The notes under the pieces: generated by a model
Seen by the model: only the letters and a program-made list of their open reading frames with translations
What the model was told of the DNA's origin: nothing
The model's database searches: none
Made by a program: the position numbers and the translations under genes
Part shown: piece by piece, positions 41,176-46,123 of the stretch
Position numbering within the stretch: the stretch's first letter is position 1
Layout of the letters: the number at the start of each line of letters is the position of its first letter
Assembly (NCBI GenBank): GCA_944324915.1
Contig: CALUYD010000013.1
Span: 1 to 46,123 of the forward strand
Length of the DNA stretch: 46,123 nt
DNA from: Candidatus Gastranaerophilales bacterium
Lineage (GTDB): Bacteria; Cyanobacteriota; Vampirovibrionia; Gastranaerophilales; Gastranaerophilaceae
Direction: 5' to 3'

Positions 41176-43429
41176 TTTCTTCCATATCTCTTGAATATTT
41201 ACAAGCCTTGTTTGAACAAGCTATTTTATTTCCTCTTTTTAAATATTTTTTTACAAGTAAACTTCCGCAATCAGGACATTTTTCGCCGTTTGGCTCTGCC
41301 CAAAGAGCAAAAGAGCAATCAGGATATTTAGAGCAACCCCAGAAAAATGTTCCGTAGCGTGATTTTCTTTTCACGAGTTCGCCATCTCTGCCTGCTTTTT
41401 CGCATTCAGGACATTTTACGCCTGATGATTCCACTATTGAAAATCTTTTTTTGCATTTGTCATTTAAACATTGATAATATTTGCCATAAGGACCTGTTTT
41501 AATAACCATATCAGATCCGCATTTTTCGCATTTTTTATCTGTAGGTTCATCCTCCGGAACCTCAACTTTTTGACTTTCTCCATCCATAGGAAGCGCTGTT
41601 TTACATTCGGGGTATCCTGAGCATGCTAAAAATTGCTTACCGTAGCGAGAAATTTTAACAACCATTTTTCTACCGCAGTTTGGGCAAACTTTGTCTGTTT
41701 CAACATCAACTCTTTTCATATTTTTTGATGCTTCATTTAATGTTTTTGAAAATGGTTTCCAAAAATCATTTAAAAATTTAATACTGTCTTGTTTGTTTTC
41801 TGCTATATCATCAAGACTTGATTCCATTTTAGCGGTAAATTTGTAATCCATGATATCTGTAAAATTATCATTTAATTGTTTGCATACTGCTCTGCCTAGT
41901 GGAGTTGGTTTTAGAGATTTATTGTCAATTTTTTCAACATAATTTCTTTGTTGAATTTTAGTAATAATTGGAGCATAAGTAGATGGTCTTCCTATGCCGT
42001 ATTCTTCAAGTTGTTTTACAAGACTTGCTTCAGAAAATCTTGCCGGCGGTTGAGTGAAATGTTGTTGCGGAATTAATTCTTTTAGATTTAATTCGTCTCC
42101 TACTTTTAAATCTGGGAATTTTTGAATTTCAACATCTTCTTCATCTTTATATATTTTTGAAAAACCATCAAAAACAACTTTTGATGAACCCATTTTAAAG
42201 ATATATTTGTTTGCGGTTATATCAACTGTTAAATTTTTAACTTTAGCGTTAGACATTTGAGATGCAACAAATCTGTCCCAAATTAATTTATATAATTTAT
42301 ATTGTTCGCTTGTTAAATATTTTTTAATGCTTTCAGGGGTTTTATCTATGTATGACGGACGAATTGCCTCGTGAGCGTCTTGTGTATTTTGTTTTTTCTT
42401 AGCATAAACATTAGGAGTTTTTGGATAATATTCTTCTCCAAAGTTTTCTAAAATATAGTCTTTTGCAGCTTTTTGAGCATCGTCTGAAATTCTTGTAGAA
42501 TCTGTTCTCATATATGTTATAAGACCGACAGAGCCTTCGCCTAGGTCTATACCTTCATATAATTTTTGAGCTATTTGCATAGTTTTAGATACACCATAAC
42601 CCAATTTTGAGCTTGCTTCTCTTTGTAGGGTTGATGTTATAAAAGGTGCTTGAGCTTTTCTTGTAGTATCTCTTGGTGTAATTTTTGAAACTATATATTT
42701 TGCATTTTCAAGATTTTTTAGAATTTCTTGAATTTCTTTTTCGTTATGAATTTCAAGTTTTTCGTCTTTATCACCTTTTATAATTCTTGATAATTCGGCT
42801 TTAAAATCTGTCTTTAATTTATTTAAAATGGCGTCAATGCTCCAATATTCAACAGGTTTGAATGCTTCAATTTCATCTTCTCTTTCGCAAATCATTTTAA
42901 GAGCGACCGATTGAACTCTACCTGCTGATAGTTTATAGTTTTTCATTGTTTCCCATAAAATTGGGCTAATTTTGAAACCTACAAGTTTATCTAAAATTTG
43001 CCTTGTTTTTTGAGCCTCAACTTTTAACATATCAATTTGATGATAGTTGGCAACAGCTTCTTTTATGGCATGGGGCGTAATTTCATTGAATACAATTCTA
43101 AAGATTTTATCTTCAGGGAATTTTAAGCATTCTTTAACATGCCATGCGATAGCTTCTCCTTCTCTGTCAGGGTCGGATGCAAGATAGATTTTATCGACTG
43201 TTTTAGCTATTTTATTTAGTTCTGTGATTACTTTCTTTTTTTCCGGTATTACTTCAAATGTTGGTTTAAAATTGTTTTCAATGTCAAAACCAAGTCCTTT
43301 GGAGGCTAAATCTCTAACATGACCCATTGAGGCTTGTATTATATAATTACTGCCTAAAATTTTTCCGATTGTTTTTGATTTAGCGGGTGACTCTACTATT
43401 ACTAATGTTTTTTCTTTTGTATTTGCCAT
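41165..43429 (-). CDS. topA: DNA topoisomerase I
   Basis: Type IA topoisomerase relaxing negative supercoils, 754 residues. The Toprim domain holds VIVESPAKSKTIGKILG and LASDPDREGEAIAWH. The central domain has the active-site tyrosine in LITYMRTDSTRIS and GIGRPSTYAPII. The C-terminal part has four zinc-ribbon domains, beginning with CPNCGRKM, CEKCGSDM, CPECEKAG and CPDCGSLL, each closed by a second cysteine pair. It starts 10 nt after the dprA stop with an aggt Shine-Dalgarno, in the dprA-topA-aroE operon. Confidence 0.97.
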   Translation of the reverse strand: MANTKEKTLVIVESPAKSKTIGKILGSNYIIQASMGHVRDLASKGLGFDIENNFKPTFEVIPEKKKVITELNKIAKTVDKIYLASDPDREGEAIAWHVKECLKFPEDKIFRIVFNEITPHAIKEAVANYHQIDMLKVEAQKTRQILDKLVGFKISPILWETMKNYKLSAGRVQSVALKMICEREDEIEAFKPVEYWSIDAILNKLKTDFKAELSRIIKGDKDEKLEIHNEKEIQEILKNLENAKYIVSKITPRDTTRKAQAPFITSTLQREASSKLGYGVSKTMQIAQKLYEGIDLGEGSVGLITYMRTDSTRISDDAQKAAKDYILENFGEEYYPKTPNVYAKKKQNTQDAHEAIRPSYIDKTPESIKKYLTSEQYKLYKLIWDRFVASQMSNAKVKNLTVDITANKYIFKMGSSKVVFDGFSKIYKDEEDVEIQKFPDLKVGDELNLKELIPQQHFTQPPARFSEASLVKQLEEYGIGRPSTYAPIITKIQQRNYVEKIDNKSLKPTPLGRAVCKQLNDNFTDIMDYKFTAKMESSLDDIAENKQDSIKFLNDFWKPFSKTLNEASKNMKRVDVETDKVCPNCGRKMVVKISRYGKQFLACSGYPECKTALPMDGESQKVEVPEDEPTDKKCEKCGSDMVIKTGPYGKYYQCLNDKCKKRFSIVESSGVKCPECEKAGRDGELVKRKSRYGTFFWGCSKYPDCSFALWAEPNGEKCPDCGSLLVKKYLKRGNKIACSNKACKYSRDMEENDG

Positions 43430-43439
43430 TTTCTACCTA

Positions 43440-44561
43440 TTAACATTTGTAGTATTTACCGTTATTTTGAAGAATTAATCCTCTTATTTCTAATTCTGTA
43501 AGTGCAATCATTAATTCTGACGTATCTATGTTTATAACACTCATTATCTCATCAAAAGATTTTGCTTCAATAGATATTATATCTAAAACTTTTTTTTGAG
43601 AATTGTTTAAATTTATTTTTTGCTCATTTTTTTCGGACATTATTTCCCAATTTAGATGATTTATTATATCTTGCCCGTCTATTGCTATACTTGCGCCTTG
43701 TTTTATTAAATGATATATGCCTTCGGTGTTTGGGTTTAAAATATTTCCTGGCATACACATAAGCTCTCTATTATAGTCAAGTGTGAGGTTTGCGCTAATC
43801 ATAGCTCCTGATTTCATTTGAGCTTCAGCAACTAGTGTCCCTTTAGACATTCCTGTTACAATCCTATTTCTTTGAGGAAAATTGTGTCCCATAGGAGGGG
43901 TTTTTAGAGGGTATTCGCTAAAAATTGCCCCCGCTTTATTGATAATATCTTCATAAATTTGTCTATTTTGACTTGGATATACAATATCCAAACCACAACC
44001 AATTACGCCGATTGTTTTTATATTATTTTTAATTGCGCTTGTATGAGCTTGTGCATCAATTCCGTACGCAAGCCCTGAAACTATTGTGATATTTGTGTCT
44101 TTGAAAAAACTTATTATTTTATTTAGTGCTAATTTTGCCTCAACTGAAGCATTTCTTGAGCCTACTATTGCTAGTGTGCAATCGTATGAAATATCTTCTA
44201 AGTTTCCTTTGTAATATAAAGAAATAGGGTAATCCGGAATTTCTTTTAATAAGGGTGGATATTTTTCATCTTCTATCGTTAAAAGTTTAACATCTTTATC
44301 TAAGAATGCTTTTGTGCAGCATTCATCAATATCCAGCTTTGATTTTTGAGATAAAAAATTTCTTGGTATAGATAAATCTTCCTTTTTGCAAAATTCGCTT
44401 AGTTCGTTTTTATCACATTGCCAAGCTCTTTTAATATCAAAATCAAAATATTCTAAGAGTTTTGTTTTGAAAATTGTTTTGGTATTTAAATAACTAAAAG
44501 CGGCGTAATATTTTGCTTTTTCGTTATTTTCCGTATCCAATTTCATTTGTATGTTTTTCAT
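43440..44561 (-). CDS. dprA: DNA processing protein DprA
   Basis: Loads RecA on incoming single-stranded DNA during natural transformation, about 373 residues. The Rossmann core has LAIVGSRNASVEAK, VSGLAYGIDAQAH, GVIGCGLDIVYP and FPQRNRIVTGMSKGTLVAEA. The C terminus is a DprA-type winged helix (about 315-373). I choose the ATG at 44561; a longer reading to 44600 would run through the transglycosylase terminator. The ATG lacks a Shine-Dalgarno, and a weak TAAACT lies 7 nt upstream, so a leaderless start is possible. It heads the dprA-topA-aroE run. Confidence 0.94.
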   Translation of the reverse strand: MKNIQMKLDTENNEKAKYYAAFSYLNTKTIFKTKLLEYFDFDIKRAWQCDKNELSEFCKKEDLSIPRNFLSQKSKLDIDECCTKAFLDKDVKLLTIEDEKYPPLLKEIPDYPISLYYKGNLEDISYDCTLAIVGSRNASVEAKLALNKIISFFKDTNITIVSGLAYGIDAQAHTSAIKNNIKTIGVIGCGLDIVYPSQNRQIYEDIINKAGAIFSEYPLKTPPMGHNFPQRNRIVTGMSKGTLVAEAQMKSGAMISANLTLDYNRELMCMPGNILNPNTEGIYHLIKQGASIAIDGQDIINHLNWEIMSEKNEQKINLNNSQKKVLDIISIEAKSFDEIMSVINIDTSELMIALTELEIRGLILQNNGKYYKC

Positions 44562-44578
44562 AAAAAATAGTTTAGCAT

Positions 44579-44608
44579 AAAAAACCCTTGGTTTTGCCAA
44601 GGGTTTTT
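44579..44608 (-). terminator. Intrinsic terminator after lytic transglycosylase
   Basis: Stem cccttgg/ccaaggg with a 5-base loop flanked by A and T runs. On the minus strand it directly follows the transglycosylase stop codon and precedes dprA. Confidence 0.92.
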
Positions 44609-44609
44609 G

Positions 44610-45113
44610 TTATAAGGTTTCTGATATAATTGCTTGCGTTGTCTCATCTGCTTTGAAGTCGTTATATTCTCTTTTAACATTCTTTATAAAGCATTTTGTT
44701 GCGCCAAAAGGAGGAATTCCGTTGTATTTTGCAACATTTCCGGGACCCGCATTATATGCCGCCAGAGCTAAATCCATGGAGCCATATTTTTTATACAGCA
44801 TTTGATAATATTTTAGCCCGCCTTCGATGTTTTCGCTTACGATATAAGGGTTAACACCAAGTTTTTTAGCTGTTGAAGGGGTTAATTGATATAAACCGAT
44901 AGCACCTCTTGAGCTTTTTGCACTTGTATTAAAGTTTGATTCGATTTTTGCTATGCTTAGTGCTATATGGGGGTCTACACCAAGTTTTTGAGCTGTTTTT
45001 ACAATAAGTTTTTTAGCATTTTCTTGTGGCGATTGGGAAGCAAATGCTGTGTTAGGAGCAATTAAAGCAACGCAAATAGCTACTAACAAAGTTTTGACTA
45101 GCTTTTTCGTCAT
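44610..45113 (-). CDS. Lytic transglycosylase, SLT domain
   Basis: A 167-residue exported muramidase-like enzyme that cleaves peptidoglycan glycan strands. A signal peptide (TLLVAICVALIAPNTAFAS) precedes an SLT domain with the catalytic glutamate in SIAKIESNFN, followed by GAIGLYQLTPSTAKKLG, the GGLKYYQ segment and LALAAYNAGPGNVAKYNGIPP. I choose the ATG at 45113, where gagga lies 8-9 nt upstream; an upstream in-frame ATG would place a polar stretch before the signal peptide. Terminated by a strong hairpin. Confidence 0.93.
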   Translation of the reverse strand: MTKKLVKTLLVAICVALIAPNTAFASQSPQENAKKLIVKTAQKLGVDPHIALSIAKIESNFNTSAKSSRGAIGLYQLTPSTAKKLGVNPYIVSENIEGGLKYYQMLYKKYGSMDLALAAYNAGPGNVAKYNGIPPFGATKCFIKNVKREYNDFKADETTQAIISETL

Positions 45114-45307
45114 AAAATAATCCTCATTTTTGTATTGGACAGGGATAAAAAACTTTTTATAAGTCACAAATCCCAAGTTCGATATTAATATACCACAGAT
45201 ATATTATTTTTGCAACCCATGGTGTAGCTTGTGTAGCTGAAACCTTTATAAATAGGGCATTGTATATTATTATATTTGTAGTATTTATTATAAATTTAAT
45301 TCAAAAC

Positions 45308-45337
45308 TTGCTAAAAAATGTATGCTTGTGTTAGAAT
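45308..45337 (+). promoter_or_regulatory. Promoter of tRNA-Ser
   Basis: TTGCTA (308-313), an 18-nt spacer and TAGAAT (332-337), with transcription expected near 45344, about 8 nt before the tRNA. Confidence 0.6.
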
Positions 45338-45351
45338 TTAAGATAGCAAAT

Positions 45352-45440
45352 GGAAAAATGGCCGAGTGGCTGAAGGCGGCACCCTGCTAAGGTGTTAGGT
45401 GGAGTAATCTGCCTCGAGGGTTCGAATCCCTCTTTTTCCG
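45352..45440 (+). tRNA. tRNA-Ser (GCT)
   Basis: An 89-nt class II tRNA with a long variable arm. Acceptor ggaaaaa pairs with tttttcc, with discriminator G. Anticodon stem gcacc/ggtgt encloses loop ctgctaa, giving anticodon GCT. The T loop gttcgaat is present. Its last 12 bases are repeated 196 bp downstream. Confidence 0.96.
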
Positions 45441-45589
45441 AATTAAAAAAGAACCCTTTTGGGTTCTTTTTTAATATTTGATTAAACTAGCAAGTCGAAC
45501 CCGAGAGGCTTGCCGAGAGGGGCGAATCCTGTGTGGCTGTTTGCGAGTTTATCGAGCAAATACAGCCTCAGATGCAGCGAGCGTAAATT
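45429..45589 (+). repeat. Tandem repeat copy 1 (tRNA-Ser 3' end plus hairpin region)
   Basis: A 161-bp unit beginning within the tRNA-Ser 3' end (cctctttttccg). It covers the terminator hairpin and a GC-richer segment of about 95 bp with the inverted repeat ggctgtttgc/gcaaatacagcc. It is repeated at 45625-45786 with one single-base insertion. No reading frame runs through it. Confidence 0.9.
45445..45472 (+). terminator. tRNA-Ser terminator
   Basis: Stem aaaaaagaaccc/gggttctttttt with a 4-base loop and T-run, directly after the tRNA. Confidence 0.93.
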
Positions 45590-45624
45590 TCTTGGACGTT
45601 AGTCCATAGAAATTAGCGAGAGTG
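45582..45624 (+). other. Hairpin in the unique link between repeat copies
   Basis: The bases joining the two copies form a stem aatttct-tggac/gtcca-t-agaaatt with loop gtta and one bulged base. This sequence occurs only between the copies. Confidence 0.6.
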
Positions 45625-45786
45625 CCTCTTTTTCCGAATTAAAAAAGAACCCTTTTGGGTTCTTTTTTAATATTTGATTAAACTAGCAAGTCGAACCCGA
45701 GAGGCTTGCCGAGAGGGGCGAATCCTGTGTGGCTGTTTGCGAGTTATATCGAGCAAATACAGCCTCAGATGCAGCGAGCGTAAATT
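45625..45786 (+). repeat. Tandem repeat copy 2
   Basis: The second copy, offset by 196 bp from the first. It starts with the same 12 bases that end tRNA-Ser, without the rest of the tRNA, then the terminator and the same GC-richer hairpin segment. It differs by one inserted base near 45745. Confidence 0.9.
45641..45668 (+). terminator. Duplicated terminator in repeat copy 2
   Basis: Same hairpin and T-run as at 45445-45472, carried in the second repeat copy. Confidence 0.85.
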
Positions 45787-45933
45787 CATTATTGTACTTC
45801 ATTAAAAGAGCCTGAGGCAATTTTAATATTTGATAAAGCTGAAAAATATTATTCTAAAATTATAAATTAATTTAGAATGTTAAAATTTTAAAAAGTAGTT
45901 TCTCTGTTTTAAAATTTGAAATATAATAATCCT
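45787..45933. other. Gene-free AT-rich spacer
   Basis: No reading frame or RNA gene was seen. A short match to the repeat (ttttaatatttgat, 45821-45834) suggests a third, decayed copy. gcctcag in copy 2 and ctgaggc (45811-45817) form a 7-bp inverted pair. Confidence 0.4.
45922..45927 (+). promoter_or_regulatory. -10 box of the last gene, leaderless
   Basis: TATAAT followed by 6 nt (aatcct) and the ATG at 45934, with no Shine-Dalgarno. Confidence 0.55.
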
Positions 45934-46123
45934 ATGAAAAAATTTATCATAATCACAGTTATTATTCTTATTTATGTAGTTCCTCTATCTTTTCCTGAAG
46001 TTCGCAATTCAGTTAAAGAGCAAATACAAAGCGCTATAATGACTGTTAAAAATGAAAATGGTAAATGGGTAAAAGTTAGCGACAATATTTATCTAGATAC
46101 TTCTTCAATTTCTAAAACAAAAT
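45934..46123 (+). CDS. Exported protein, 3' end cut by window edge
   Basis: Only the first 63 codons are visible. A hydrophobic N-terminal segment (FIIITVIILIYVVPLSF) indicates a signal peptide or anchor. It is followed by a short spacer and NGKWVKVSDNIYLDTSSISK. The W-x-K-V..NIYLDTSSI pattern resembles the start of surface-adhesin protein E-like domains, in which a tryptophan and a YLD/YID motif open the fold; this is tentative. A leaderless-type -10 box lies 6 nt before the ATG. The gene follows the tRNA-Ser repeat region. Confidence 0.6.
   Translation, partial: MKKFIIITVIILIYVVPLSFPEVRNSVKEQIQSAIMTVKNENGKWVKVSDNIYLDTSSISKTK

Noticed and set aside
44562-44600. Longer dprA start at 44600
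   Set aside because: It would run through the transglycosylase terminator hairpin; the ATG at 44561 fits better.
45114-45176. Longer start for the lytic transglycosylase
   Set aside because: It would place a polar 21-residue extension before a typical signal peptide, and the ATG at 45113 has a ribosome-binding site.
45441-45786. Integrase-bearing genomic island at tRNA-Ser
   Set aside because: The tRNA tail is duplicated, but no integrase, phage or cargo gene lies between the copies; kept only as a possible relic.

Overview
The window is AT-rich (coding and spacer DNA alike) and comes from a Gram-negative-type bacterium with peptidoglycan. It carries a TolC/HlyD/ABC tripartite exporter, a MlaE-type lipid permease, a class A penicillin-binding protein, FtsEX and most of a dcw cell-wall cluster. 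Together with fermentative or strictly anaerobic traits (an NrdG-type activase, FixC/FixX-type flavin electron transfer without respiratory genes), several prepilin-like proteins and a cyanobacterial-looking EF-Tu, this best fits a gut non-photosynthetic cyanobacterial relative (Vampirovibrionia/Melainabacteria, order Gastranaerophilales). That placement is an inference from protein character, not from a search. The genetic code looks standard: UGA ends tagA, and prfB carries its usual UGA autoregulatory frameshift.

Layout, left to right. 1-2000: tRNA-Thr(TGT), tRNA-Thr(GGT), tRNA-Tyr(GTA), then tufA with a strong terminator; a DUF378 membrane protein converges on it. 2100-6010 (minus): MlaE-like permease, then gcvPB-queA-SIMPL. 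6079-7611: a membrane GT2-like protein whose DxD is missing. 7608-15498 (minus): murF-mraY-murD-ftsW-murG-folC plus a hypothetical. 15581-16617: a divergent pair (zinc-ribbon protein and TIM-barrel isomerase) sharing one symmetrical -10 box. 16614-21516 (minus): a tightly packed six-gene run tagA-transketolase N-transketolase C-ftsE-ftsX-HDOD. 21641-25885: Gfo/Idh/MocA oxidoreductase, PBP1a, and a convergent GT2-GtrA fusion. 25960-28981: operon fixC-like, fixX-like, a protein with an internal RWYD duplication, and a TPR protein; then nrdG. 29545-35422 (minus): five-gene efflux operon. 35480-36587: prfB with +1 frameshift. 36607-36778: palindromic and 19-bp tandem repeats. 36767-40199: prepilin plus small membrane protein, XRE regulator, hisS, second prepilin. 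40315-45113 (minus): dprA-topA-aroE and a lytic transglycosylase. 45352-45440: tRNA-Ser(GCT), followed by a tandem duplication that copies its 3' end. A truncated exported-protein gene runs off the right edge.

Three organisation-level patterns stand out. First, at least eight genes have a -10 box 6 nt (one case 8 nt) before the start codon and no Shine-Dalgarno, so they are probably transcribed as leaderless mRNAs; others have normal SD leaders. Second, four of seven convergent gene pairs abut or share their stop codons with no hairpin between them. Third, the most distinctive uncharacterised cluster is the fixC/fixX-like operon with its RWYD-duplication and TPR proteins. No CRISPR array, transposase, integrase, phage gene or known defence system was seen.
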